Of a stretch of 58,434 bases of DNA, positions 46,518-54,814 are shown piece after piece; position 1 is the stretch's first letter, and every line of letters begins with the position of its first letter. Source of the stretch: Roseateles sp. (GTDB taxonomy: Bacteria; Pseudomonadota; Gammaproteobacteria; Burkholderiales; Burkholderiaceae_C); NCBI RefSeq assembly GCF_019237615.1, contig NZ_JAFAGT010000093.1, forward strand, positions 1 through 58,434, in the 5' to 3' direction. The notes under the pieces are model-generated. The model did no database searches. It saw only the letters and a program-made list of their open reading frames with translations, and was not told the origin of the DNA. Position numbers and translations under genes: made by a program.

Positions 46518-48863
46518 TCAGGGTTTGGCGGGGCGCGGAGGTAGCCCGATATTTCCCATCCCGGCGTGGGTCAGCGTTTCCCAGTTCATCATGTGATTGA
46601 CGCCGGTGGGACGCGATCCTTGCAGCACCTTGCCCATCAGAGGCAACGGCAGGCCCAGGCGATCGTGGTAATGGTTGTAGGCCATTTCCCAAGTCGGGTG
46701 CAGATTGAATTCCAGATGCTCCGGGGGCGGCGTGTTGTTCGGCGGCAGGTACTGGGCATTGAACTCCAACGCGGCGACAAGGCGCTTGGCCTGCTCGCCA
46801 TAGAGATCGACGCCTTGCTGGAGGGCCGTCTCTGCCGCACCGGCCATCGCCGCCAGTGCCAGAGCCGCATGGCCGGAATCGCGGGCCGTCTCCTGCTGCA
46901 GGCCGTCCACCAGCTTCGGGATGAAGCCCTTGTTGCCCCAGATGGCCGGGCCCCACCTTGGCGGCTGCAGCGGGGCCGCGCCGTCGCTTGTCAGATAGAT
47001 CGTCGCCGGGGTGCGCCCGCGCCACATGTCCAGGCCCGCGTTGAAGGTCGCGCGGTCGTCGTTGAAGACGCCGATGTTGATCAAGGCCTCGCTCTGCGCC
47101 AGTTCCTTGTTGCCGTTCTCGCCACTGCCTTGCAACAGGATGGGAACGTACTGCGTCCTCAGCAGTGCCTGGAACTTGCCCACCTCGGCCGCCGACCAGC
47201 CGGGGTAGGACGCGCGGATGATCTCGGCGGCCCGTGGCCAGACTGCGCCGGTCCAAGCCGCCTGCACCGGACCGTTGGCGTTGGTGTGGCCGCCGGTCAG
47301 CGTGTTGGCCCACGCGTTCATGATCTTGATGGCGTTCTCGGCATAGGCCTTGTTGCCGGTGACGTACCACAGCAGCGCCTGCGCATAGGCGGCTTCGCTG
47401 TCCGCCTGCTCGGCCTTGCAGCCGATGTCCGGCTTCGAATACGGGCCACATTCGACGGTGGGCACGGGGCTCGGCGCGTAGTCGAGCGCACCCAGCCGGT
47501 GTGCCCGCAGCGCAGCGAACGCCGTCTTCTGGGGCTCGATGCCGGCTGCGACGCGGCGCTTGATTTCATCGAGCTGCCCGCGGTTGACGATGACGCCCGG
47601 GTGCACGAAGGGGCCGCTGGTGTTGGCGGGCGCCACCTCGACGACCTTGCCGCCGGGGATCAGGCCCTGGGGTGCCTTGGATTCCTTGCCTCCCTTCGCC
47701 CCGCCCTTGCGAGCCGGCTTGTCAGACTTTTCGGTCTTCCCGGCCTCGTCGGCCTTCTCGGCCGGTGCCGCCTGCTCAGCCTTGTCGTCGTCCTTCTGCT
47801 TCTTGCCCTTCTTCTTGGGCTCCTGGAAGGCCTCCGCCCCTTGGCCGGTGCCGGGCATCTCCTTTTCTTCCACCCAGACGTTGCGGAACTGGACGGGCAT
47901 GCCATGCTCCTGCAGGTACAGCGGCCCCTTAGGCGCCTCGCCCAGCCGCTCGGCGGCGCCCTTGATCGGCCGCACGACCTGGCGGTCATAGAGCTTGACG
48001 CCGTTCAGATACAGAGTGACCCAGGCATCTTCTATCTTCTGGCCAGCGGCATTGAAGCGCGGGGCATGGAAGTCGATGTCGTAGGTGTTCCATTCGAGAA
48101 CCGGACGCGTCGGGCGCACGCGCGGCAGCGTTTCGGGTGGCGTGCAATTGCCGAGATTGCCGTTCAGGCTGCCTTCGAGCTTGCCGTAGGTCTCGTTGAT
48201 GTCCGCCTCGTAGCGCGCCTGGATGAACACACCGCTGTTGCTGGGTGCGCCCAGGGTGCGGAACTCCACGTGGATGCGCGCGTCGCCGAACTGCTTGCGC
48301 GAGATCAGCCCACCGCCCGAGCCGGGAATGACTTCCAGGGCGCCATCGACGATCTTGGCGTTCGCGGGGCCGGGCGCCTCTTTCAGCCAATCCTTGCCAT
48401 CCTTGGTCGCGAGGGCGTCCAGGTTGCGGCCATCGAAGAGGATCACGGCGCCCGGCGGCGGCTTGGCCCCCATGGTCGGCGACACGCGTGTCACATGCTG
48501 CAGTTCGGCCTGTTGGTTCGGCCCTTTCAGCGTCAGCTTGCCGTTGGCGATCACGCCGCTCCAGCCGTCGCCGTTGAGGGACAGGGTCTGGTCGGACCGG
48601 GTGCCGAGCAGCGCCACAACCGCCTTGGCGTCCGGCTGGTCGAAAGCGGTCAGGATGTTGGCGCGGTACTTGCCGCCGTCTGTGGGGTAAACCTGGGCCA
48701 CCAGCCCGCCGCTGCCTTGGTAGTCGCCCCGGAAGGGGTCGGCCTGGGCACGGACGAAACGCGAGTCGATGGGCTCCTCGACCGCGGCGATGACGCCGCA
48801 GGCCGCGACCAGCGCAGCGCACAGCACGAGGGCCCGCGAGACCCTTGAGGACTTCAGTTGCAC
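46518..48863 (-). CDS. DUF1080 (3-keto-glycoside hydrolase family) fused to an alginate-lyase-like domain
   Basis: A 781-residue exported protein. The GTG start is preferred to GTG at 48899 because AAGGAG lies 6 bp before it. A signal peptide with possible lipobox VAAC suggests a lipoprotein. Residues about 40-130 are a small beta domain. Residues about 140-340 match DUF1080/PF06439 (VILFDGRNLDAL, SGVFIQARYE, EWNTYDIDFHAPRF, LYLQEHGMPVQFRNVWV). A Lys/Glu/Ala-rich linker (about 345-400) joins to an alginate-lyase-like alpha/alpha domain (about 420-770: HPGVIVNRGQLDEIK, AYAQALLWYVTGNKAYAENAIKIMNAW, LHPTWEMAYNHYHDRLG). I do not know this fusion as characterised. It suggests cleavage of uronic-acid glycosides. 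Confidence 0.85.
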   Translation of the reverse strand: MQLKSSRVSRALVLCAALVAACGVIAAVEEPIDSRFVRAQADPFRGDYQGSGGLVAQVYPTDGGKYRANILTAFDQPDAKAVVALLGTRSDQTLSLNGDGWSGVIANGKLTLKGPNQQAELQHVTRVSPTMGAKPPPGAVILFDGRNLDALATKDGKDWLKEAPGPANAKIVDGALEVIPGSGGGLISRKQFGDARIHVEFRTLGAPSNSGVFIQARYEADINETYGKLEGSLNGNLGNCTPPETLPRVRPTRPVLEWNTYDIDFHAPRFNAAGQKIEDAWVTLYLNGVKLYDRQVVRPIKGAAERLGEAPKGPLYLQEHGMPVQFRNVWVEEKEMPGTGQGAEAFQEPKKKGKKQKDDDKAEQAAPAEKADEAGKTEKSDKPARKGGAKGGKESKAPQGLIPGGKVVEVAPANTSGPFVHPGVIVNRGQLDEIKRRVAAGIEPQKTAFAALRAHRLGALDYAPSPVPTVECGPYSKPDIGCKAEQADSEAAYAQALLWYVTGNKAYAENAIKIMNAWANTLTGGHTNANGPVQAAWTGAVWPRAAEIIRASYPGWSAAEVGKFQALLRTQYVPILLQGSGENGNKELAQSEALINIGVFNDDRATFNAGLDMWRGRTPATIYLTSDGAAPLQPPRWGPAIWGNKGFIPKLVDGLQQETARDSGHAALALAAMAGAAETALQQGVDLYGEQAKRLVAALEFNAQYLPPNNTPPPEHLEFNLHPTWEMAYNHYHDRLGLPLPLMGKVLQGSRPTGVNHMMNWETLTHAGMGNIGLPPRPAKP

Positions 48864-48939
48864 GAAAGCTCCTTGAGAATTTGAAATCGTGGTCGACACG
48901 CCACCGCGGGCTCATCCGGCCCGCGACGGCAATAGGGCG

Positions 48940-49962
48940 TCAGGCGGTCTGGCGCGCCAGCTCGGCACGCAGTTCCTGCAGGAAGGCAGGCACCAGCTTG
49001 AGTGGTTCGTACGGTTCAGAGCCGCCGCGCTGCGACAAGGTCTCGATCGGCAGATAGCCCCGGTAGCCGGAGTCGAGCACGATCTTCATCAGGCGCTTGA
49101 TGTCGATGGGGTGGGTCTTCTCGTTCTCCACGCCGTTCGGGCTCTGCTTGATCTGCCAGTTGACGGCATAGGGTGCGGCCTTGACCATTTCGGCGTACGG
49201 ATCCGGTGCGCGGTAGTAGCCGGTGTCGACGATGGCGCCACACCAGGGCGAGTCGACCCGCTTGATCAGGCTGATCTGGTCGTCCGCGGTCTTCAGGAAA
49301 TCGCCATGGTTCTGGACGCCGATGAAGACGCCGAACTTGGCCGCGTGATTGGCGCACTCGCGGATGTCGTTGGCGATCCATTCCTCGACCTGGTCGCGCG
49401 TGGCGCCCTTGGACACGGACTGCCAAGTCTCAGCTCGCATCTGCGTGTCCGCGAACACGCGCAGCACCGGTGCGCCCAGCTTGTGCGCGACTTCGACCCA
49501 GGCCTTGATGCGCTGCACGTCGCGGGCCCGGCCCGCCTTGTCGGCGGTAGTGAAATTGTTGCCGACGCCGGTGCCGCTGATGCCCAGGCCCAGATTGAAG
49601 GCGTGACGCTTCAGTTCGTAGATGTATTGGTCCGTGGGGACGCCGACGCCATCCTTCTCATAGCCAGGGAAGTAGTAGCCGGTGGCGTCGAAGGCGTCGA
49701 AGTTCACCTTGGCGCAGAAGTCGGCGAGATCGAATAGCGAGAAGCTGCCCTTGCCCTTGGCCTGTCCACCCAGCATTCGGGCGAACGAGTAGGCATTGCA
49801 GGAGAACTTGATGGAGGGACCGCCCACCCGTTTGACGGGTGTGATGGCCGCCGCCGCGGTCTGTGAGGCCAGCAGACTGCCTAGCCCGACGCTGGCGGCC
49901 AGCGAGCCCAGCGGCGTGAGGGTCGCCGTTTTCAGCAGGTTGCGACGAGATGCTTCGAACAT
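48940..49962 (-). CDS. Exported sugar phosphate isomerase/epimerase-fold protein (B)
   Basis: A 340-residue TIM-barrel protein with a Tat signal peptide (SRRNLLKTATLTPLGSLAASVGLG). Family landmarks: IKFSCNAYSFAR, NFDAFDATGYYFPGYE, LGISGTGVGNNFTTAD, VFIGVQNHGDFL and AIVDTGYY, with YLPIETL carrying the last metal-ligand Glu. It is the first gene of a four-gene minus-strand operon and starts with AGGAGA 7 bp upstream. Two such exported isomerase-fold proteins in one operon suggest two successive steps or two epimers. The promoter belongs to the GntR set. Confidence 0.9.
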   Translation of the reverse strand: MFEASRRNLLKTATLTPLGSLAASVGLGSLLASQTAAAAITPVKRVGGPSIKFSCNAYSFARMLGGQAKGKGSFSLFDLADFCAKVNFDAFDATGYYFPGYEKDGVGVPTDQYIYELKRHAFNLGLGISGTGVGNNFTTADKAGRARDVQRIKAWVEVAHKLGAPVLRVFADTQMRAETWQSVSKGATRDQVEEWIANDIRECANHAAKFGVFIGVQNHGDFLKTADDQISLIKRVDSPWCGAIVDTGYYRAPDPYAEMVKAAPYAVNWQIKQSPNGVENEKTHPIDIKRLMKIVLDSGYRGYLPIETLSQRGGSEPYEPLKLVPAFLQELRAELARQTA

Positions 49963-49987
49963 GTCAGGTCTCCTATGGGTTTGATTG

Positions 49988-50025
49988 TTGTCGGTCATCG
50001 TACAAATAAGCAAATGGGCACGCAA
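49988..50025 (-). promoter_or_regulatory. Promoter and GntR operator of the isomerase/DUF1080/VOC operon
   Basis: Minus strand -35 TTGCGT (50025-50020), 17-bp spacer, -10 TACGAT (50002-49997), operator TTGTACGATGACCGACAA (50005-49988), identical over 18 bp to the site before the TonB receptor gene. The operator ends 26 bp before the isomerase ATG. Confidence 0.75.
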
Positions 50026-50085
50026 GCCGGGGGGCGGGCTGATTACGCATCTTTACGGCCACTTCTCAGTGACGGGTGTGTCGGC

Positions 50086-50123
50086 TTGCGTGGGCAATGC
50101 CCTTCTTATATGATGACATACAA
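50086..50123 (+). promoter_or_regulatory. Promoter and GntR operator of the Gfo/Idh-MFS operon
   Basis: -35 TTGCGT (50086-50091), 17-bp spacer, -10 TATGAT (50109-50114), operator TTATATGATGACATACAA (50106-50123), 14 of 18 positions matching the best copy and itself close to symmetric (TATG...CATA). It lies 24 bp before the ATG. Together with the site at 49988-50025 it forms a divergent promoter pair. Confidence 0.7.
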
Positions 50124-50146
50124 CTATAGCGACATCGCGCTCGATC

Positions 50147-51193
50147 ATGGGTCATCTCTCTTCTCTGCCGCCTCTGCGCTTCGGTGTGGTCGGCATCGAT
50201 CATCGACACAGCTATGACCAAGTGCGTGGCCTGCTCGATACCGGCGCCGAGTGCGTCGGCTATTGGACGGCGCCAGGTGCGGTCACCGAATCCGGCTTCC
50301 AGGAGCGCTTCCCTGGCATTCCCAAGGTGGCCGATCGGCGACAGTTGCTGGAAGATCCCAGCATCGGCCTGATCACCTGCGCCGCGATCCCCCGGGATCG
50401 CGCCGAGCACGCGCTCGAGGCCATGCGCCATGGCAAGGACTTCATGGCCGACAAGCCCGGCGTGATCTCGCTGGCGCAGCTCGACCAGGTGCGTGCCGTC
50501 CAGCGCGAGACCGGCCGTATCTTCTCTGTCAACTTCACCGAGCGTTTTGAGGTGCGCGCCGTGACTAAGGCCACGGAGCTGGTTCGCGCGGGCGCGATCG
50601 GGCGTGTGCTGCAAACGGTCGGCCTCGGGCCGCACCGCCTCAACCGCCACCTGCGTCCTGCCTGGTTCTTCGACTCCGCAGCCTACGGCGGCATCCTGAC
50701 CGACATTGCGTCCCATCAGATTGATCAGTTCCTGCACTTCACCGGCGCCAACGATGCCAAGATCGAGATGGCCCGCTGCGGCAACATCGGCCATCCCGAA
50801 GATCCCGGCCTGCAGGACTTCGGCGAGATCGTCCTGTCCCACGGCAGCGCCAGCGGCTACATCAGGGTCGACTGGTTCACGCCCGACGGCCTGGCGACCT
50901 GGGGCGATGGACGGCTGACCATCCTCGGCAGGGATGGCTACATCGAGCTGCGCAAGTACATCGACATTGCCGGGCGCCCGGCAAAGGATCACCTGTTCCT
51001 GGTGAACCAAGAGGGCACGCAGTACATCGACTGCTCGCAGGAGCCGCTGCCCTACTACGGCGCCCTGAGGCACGACATCGCGGCCCGTACCGAAACCGCG
51101 ATGCGCCAGGAGCATTGCTTCAAGGTCTGCGAGCTGGCGTTGCTGGCGCAGGCCACTGCCCAACGCATCGATCACAACGGCGCCCAGCAATGA
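50147..51193 (+). CDS. Gfo/Idh/MocA-family oxidoreductase (A)
   Basis: A 348-residue NAD(P)-binding protein without a signal peptide. The N-terminal Rossmann motif is unusual, reading RFGVVGIDHRHSYDQV rather than G-x-G-x2-G. The catalytic lysine motif is DKPGV (usually EKP), and the substrate-binding domain has FDSAAYGGILTDIASHQIDQFLHF with a His that usually acts in catalysis. Family members oxidise sugars or glycosides, often at C3. It overlaps the next gene by 4 bp. It could provide the keto-sugar step in this locus; direct evidence is lacking. Confidence 0.9.
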   Translation: MGHLSSLPPLRFGVVGIDHRHSYDQVRGLLDTGAECVGYWTAPGAVTESGFQERFPGIPKVADRRQLLEDPSIGLITCAAIPRDRAEHALEAMRHGKDFMADKPGVISLAQLDQVRAVQRETGRIFSVNFTERFEVRAVTKATELVRAGAIGRVLQTVGLGPHRLNRHLRPAWFFDSAAYGGILTDIASHQIDQFLHFTGANDAKIEMARCGNIGHPEDPGLQDFGEIVLSHGSASGYIRVDWFTPDGLATWGDGRLTILGRDGYIELRKYIDIAGRPAKDHLFLVNQEGTQYIDCSQEPLPYYGALRHDIAARTETAMRQEHCFKVCELALLAQATAQRIDHNGAQQ

Positions 51194-52254
51194 GCAACGC
51201 AGCCCCCATCGGCTTCGGCATCGTCGGAGTCGGCATGATCGCCGCCTACCACGCCCGCGCCATTCGCGCAGCTTCCGAAGCGCATCACCTGCATCTTGCC
51301 GGCGTCACCGGACTGGACGCCGAAAGCGTGCGGTCTTTTGCGGCCAAGCACGACGTGCCCTTCCACGCCACCGACATCGATGCCCTGTTGGCACGGCCCG
51401 ATGTCCAGGTGGTGTGCATCGCCACGCCGAGCGGCGCCCACCTCGAGCCCGCCCTGAAGGCGATAGCGGCGGGCAAGCACGTGATCATCGAAAAGCCGAT
51501 CGAGATCACGGTGCAACGTGCAGACGAACTGATCGCAGCCGCACGTGCGCGCGGTGTCCAGCTCTCGGCGATCTTTCAGGCTCGCTACGGTGCCGGTGCG
51601 CGCCTGGTTAAGCAGACCCTCGACAGCGGCCGGCTGGGCCGATTGAGCCTGGCCAGCGCCTATGTCAAATGGCATCGCAAGCCCGAGTACTACCGTGGCT
51701 GGAAAGGCACGCTGGCGCTGGACGGCGGCGGTGCGGTCATGAACCAGGCCATTCACGCGGTCAATCTGCTCCACTGGTTCGCGGGCATGCCCACCGAGGT
51801 CCATGGCCGCACGACACGTGTCGTGCACCAAGGCATCGAGGCCGAGGACACCGCATGCGCGAGCTTCCGCTTCCCTTCGGGCGCGCTCGGCGTGCTGGAG
51901 GCCACCACGGCCGCCTTTCCGGGCTGGGAGCGGCGCATCGAGCTTTGTGGCGAGTTCGGCTCGATCGCCTTAGAGGACGACCGCATCGTGCGTTGGGACT
52001 TCGCCAACGAGCAGCCCGATGACGAGGCGATTCGCGCCCGAGCAGCACAGCAGCAAGCCGCCTCGGGGGCAGGAGCTCCCGACCAGATCAACTTCGACGG
52101 CCACCAGCGCCAGATCGTCGAGATGGCGGACGCCATCCGCAGCGGCGTGCCCTTGCCCACACCCGTTGAAGAAGCGCGCAACACCGTGGCCCTGGTGTGC
52201 GCGCTGTACGAGTCGGCGCGAACCGGGCTGCCGGTCCAGCTGTCCGGCCGATAA
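51190..52254 (+). CDS. Gfo/Idh/MocA-family oxidoreductase (B)
   Basis: A 354-residue cytoplasmic enzyme with a standard Rossmann motif (FGIVGVGMIAAYHARAI), VVCIATPSGAHLEPALKAIAAGKHVIIEKP with catalytic Lys, and a substrate domain with YYRGWKGTLALDGGGAVMNQAIHAVNLLHWF. The GTLALDGGGAVMNQ..H segment is typical of myo-inositol or glucose-type oxidoreductases. It is translationally coupled (ATGA) to the upstream paralogue. Two different dehydrogenases may catalyse oxidation and re-reduction at the same sugar carbon. Inference from family and context only. Confidence 0.92.
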   Translation: MSNAAPIGFGIVGVGMIAAYHARAIRAASEAHHLHLAGVTGLDAESVRSFAAKHDVPFHATDIDALLARPDVQVVCIATPSGAHLEPALKAIAAGKHVIIEKPIEITVQRADELIAAARARGVQLSAIFQARYGAGARLVKQTLDSGRLGRLSLASAYVKWHRKPEYYRGWKGTLALDGGGAVMNQAIHAVNLLHWFAGMPTEVHGRTTRVVHQGIEAEDTACASFRFPSGALGVLEATTAAFPGWERRIELCGEFGSIALEDDRIVRWDFANEQPDDEAIRARAAQQQAASGAGAPDQINFDGHQRQIVEMADAIRSGVPLPTPVEEARNTVALVCALYESARTGLPVQLSGR

Positions 52255-52286
52255 GTGCATACCCATAACGACACGGAGACAAACGC

Positions 52287-53654
52287 ATGGCATCTGAGAA
52301 CGCAATACCGCAGGGCCGCATGGCCGAAGCCCCGTGGTGGAGGTTGCTGGACCGCAACCAATGGCTGATCTTTGCGGTCGCATCGCTGTCCTGGCTGATC
52401 GACTGCTTCGATCAGCAGATCTTCAACCTGGCGCGCGACGGCGCCATCGAGCACCTGATCGGCAAGGCGCTGGCGACTGAGTACGCGCCCTACACCACCT
52501 CGGTGTTCCTGGTCGGCTGGGCGATCGGCGGCCTGACCCTGGGCGCCCTGGGCGACCGCTTCGGGCGCGTCAAGATGCTGACGGTCGCGATCCTGCTGTA
52601 TGCGGTCTGCACCGGTCTGTCGGCGTTCTCGACCGGCTTCTGGGACTTCTGCCTGTACCGGCTGCTGACGGGCGTCGGCGTGGGCGGCGTGTTCGGCCTG
52701 GCGGTCGCGCTGGTTTCTGACACGGTGCCGGACCGCAGCCGCGCGCCGGCGCTCGGGATGCTGCAGTCGCTGTCCTCGGTCGGCAACATCGCGGCCGGCC
52801 TCACCGGGATCGGCATCGGCGCACTCGCGCTGCGTGGCCTGCTGCCGCTGAACCTGCAGACTTGGCAGGTGCTGTTCATGATCGGTGCGCTGCCGGCGCT
52901 GTTCCTGGTGCCCGTTTTTCTGCGCATGAAGGAGCCGCAGAAGTGGGTGGATGCCAAGGCGGAGGGCGCGCGTAAGGGTGTCCAGTTCGGCTCCTACCGC
53001 AACCTGCTCGGTCATCCGACCTGGCGCCGCCATGCCTGGCTCGGCCTGGTGCTGTGCAGCGCCGGCATCATCGGCCTCTGGGGCATCGGCAACTTCCACC
53101 CGAAGATCATCCGCTCCATCATCGACGCCCACCTCGCAGGCGCCGGGCTGGGCGCCGAGCAGATCGCCAGCGAGAAGTCGTACTGGAGTGGGGTGGGGTT
53201 GCTGCTGCAGAACCTCGGCGGCTTCTGCGGCATGCTGGCGCTGGCCAAGTTCGCCCAGTTCGCGGGTCGCAAGAAAGCCTTCGCCCTCGCGCTGTCGCTG
53301 TCCTTCCTGAGCACCGTGATGGTGTTCCAGTATCTGCGCGAGATCGATCAGATCTACTGGATGCTGCCGCTGATGGGCTTCGGTCAGTACTCCGTGTTCG
53401 CCGTGTATGCCATCTACTTGCCGGAGTTGTTCCCGACCAGCCTGCGCAGCACCGGCACCAGCTTCTGCTACAACTTCGGCCGCCTGGTCGCGGCGACGGC
53501 GCCGTTCACGATCGGCCAGGTCACCCGCAGCCTGGGCGGCAATATCGAAGGCTTCCGCACCGCCGGCGTCACCGTCAGCGTCGTGCTGTTGATTGGCCTC
53601 GTGGTGCTGCCCTTCCTGCCGGAGACCAAGGACAAGCCGCTACCGAGCGACTGA
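52287..53654 (+). CDS. MFS sugar or sugar-acid transporter
   Basis: A 455-residue inner-membrane carrier with 12 transmembrane helices. MFS signature motifs: GALGDRFGRVKML (loop 2-3), RLLTGVGVGGVFGLAVAL in helix 5 with a G-rich antiporter-like pattern, and YLPELFPTSLRSTG near helix 10-11, the sugar porter/AAHS family marker. Charged residues in helix 1 (WLIDCFDQQIFN) resemble aromatic- and sugar-acid/H+ symporters. It is the last gene of the regulon operon; the ATG follows GGAGA. It most likely carries the uronate or glycoside from periplasm to cytoplasm. Confidence 0.92.
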   Translation: MASENAIPQGRMAEAPWWRLLDRNQWLIFAVASLSWLIDCFDQQIFNLARDGAIEHLIGKALATEYAPYTTSVFLVGWAIGGLTLGALGDRFGRVKMLTVAILLYAVCTGLSAFSTGFWDFCLYRLLTGVGVGGVFGLAVALVSDTVPDRSRAPALGMLQSLSSVGNIAAGLTGIGIGALALRGLLPLNLQTWQVLFMIGALPALFLVPVFLRMKEPQKWVDAKAEGARKGVQFGSYRNLLGHPTWRRHAWLGLVLCSAGIIGLWGIGNFHPKIIRSIIDAHLAGAGLGAEQIASEKSYWSGVGLLLQNLGGFCGMLALAKFAQFAGRKKAFALALSLSFLSTVMVFQYLREIDQIYWMLPLMGFGQYSVFAVYAIYLPELFPTSLRSTGTSFCYNFGRLVAATAPFTIGQVTRSLGGNIEGFRTAGVTVSVVLLIGLVVLPFLPETKDKPLPSD

Positions 53655-53676
53655 ACCCTTCGAAGCCGAAGAACAG

Positions 53677-53701
53677 ATGGCGGCCCATGGCCGCCATTTT
53701 T
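53677..53701 (+). terminator. Rho-independent terminator after the MFS gene
   Basis: ATGGCGGCC-CAT-GGCCGCCAT is a perfect 9-bp stem with a 3-nt loop, followed by TTTTT including the last stem base. It starts 23 bp past the MFS stop and marks the 3' limit of the catabolic island. Confidence 0.9.
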
Positions 53702-53758
53702 CGCCGCCATCGTTTGCGCCCGCCTGGCATGGCGTGGATGCTCACGCCACCGGGGCGA

Positions 53759-54643
53759 TCATTGGGAGGCCGCCGCTGCGCTGGCCGCCGGCAGCGGCTT
53801 CGGCTGCGTGACCGTGACCTCGCCCTGCCCCTGGCGGACCGACTTGTAGGCCGATCGCTCGATCGTCTCCATCAGTTTGCCCATCAGTTGCTCCTTGGAC
53901 ATCTGCTGGGCCACATCCAAGGCGGCAGACATCGGATCGGCGTACTTGGTGTTGGAGAAAAATCGCTGCCGCTTGACCAACTGCAAGGTCTTGGCGTCAT
54001 AGCTGAAGCGCTCGAAGTACATGAACGGTGCCACGTAGACCGAGGAATTGCCCCGCTCACCGGTGTTGGGGTTGATCGTGCGGTAGTCGCCGTCAGTGTC
54101 GCTGAGCGTGATGGTGTCGCCCATGCCGGAGATTTCCGCGCTCTGGCTGGCCAGTGGCTGGACATAGACACCGACGCCTGACAGCTTCGTGCCCATGCCT
54201 GTGACCGGCGCGTAGGTATACGCCGGTACCAGCAGCTCGATCCGATCCCACTCAGCGCGCTCCGGCATACGCCGCAGATGCCCCAGCACCTCGTCCAGCA
54301 CCAGCGCCTGCCGGTCCGCACCGCGTGTGGACTCCATGCGCTCGGTCAGGGTCGCCGGCATGTTCCAGCGCAGCAGCACGAGGCGGTCCTGCGGCTCCTC
54401 CTCTGCCATCGCCTTCTCAAGACCGCGCAGTGCTGCAACGTTGAGGGCTTGCCCCTGCACTTGGAGCACCCTGCGCGTGAAGGGCTCGAGATGGCTGCCG
54501 ACCTGCTGTCGCTGGCGCACGACCTCTATGCGGTCACCCACAGCGGCCATTAGCGCAACGACCGGTTGCGATGGCGGAGGCGGCTGCTGCGCGTATGTGC
54601 TGCTCAGTACGGAGGACAGCAGCAACCCGGTGGCGATCTTCAT
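53759..54643 (-). CDS. Exported hypothetical protein
   Basis: A 294-residue protein with a Sec signal peptide (KIATGLLLSSVLSSTYAQ). Mature sequence is mixed alpha/beta with no cysteines: LVLLRWNMPATLTERME, DRIELLVPAYTYAPVTGMGTKLSGVGVYVQPL, then SVYVAPFMYFERFSYDAKTLQL and a C-terminal helix with an Ala/Ser tail. GAGGAG lies 4-9 bp before the ATG. No family recognised. Adjacent to the uronate island but separated by the MFS terminator, so linkage is uncertain. Confidence 0.8.
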   Translation of the reverse strand: MKIATGLLLSSVLSSTYAQQPPPPSQPVVALMAAVGDRIEVVRQRQQVGSHLEPFTRRVLQVQGQALNVAALRGLEKAMAEEEPQDRLVLLRWNMPATLTERMESTRGADRQALVLDEVLGHLRRMPERAEWDRIELLVPAYTYAPVTGMGTKLSGVGVYVQPLASQSAEISGMGDTITLSDTDGDYRTINPNTGERGNSSVYVAPFMYFERFSYDAKTLQLVKRQRFFSNTKYADPMSAALDVAQQMSKEQLMGKLMETIERSAYKSVRQGQGEVTVTQPKPLPAASAAAASQ

Positions 54644-54721
54644 TGAACTCCTCGTTTGAGGGATGCGCGGTGTCGGTTGCAGGATATTGCAACCCCTACC
54701 GGATCAGTTGGTACAACGACA

Positions 54722-54747
54722 CGCGGGCAGAACTGCTTCTGCCCGCG
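54722..54747 (-). terminator. Hairpin downstream of the Ig-repeat lipoprotein gene
   Basis: CGCGGGCAGAA-CTGC-TTCTGCCCGCG is an 11-bp perfect stem with a 4-nt loop, 67 bp past the Ig-repeat gene stop. On the minus strand it is followed by a modest T-rich stretch (TGTCGTTGT). Probable terminator. Confidence 0.6.
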
Positions 54748-54814
54748 ATCGGGAAACATCCAGCGGGAAAATGGGCTGCGCCGCTTTCCCTTTTGCCGTC
54801 CTATGCCCTGCTGC

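Noticed and set aside
46566-48848. Plus-strand open frame of 760 codons opposite the DUF1080-lyase gene
   Set aside because: Composition is typical of a shadow frame, and the opposite strand has signal peptide and family motifs.
54700-54720. TTGTACCAAC (minus strand) as another GntR operator
   Set aside because: Matches only the first six bases of the motif; GATGAC is absent.
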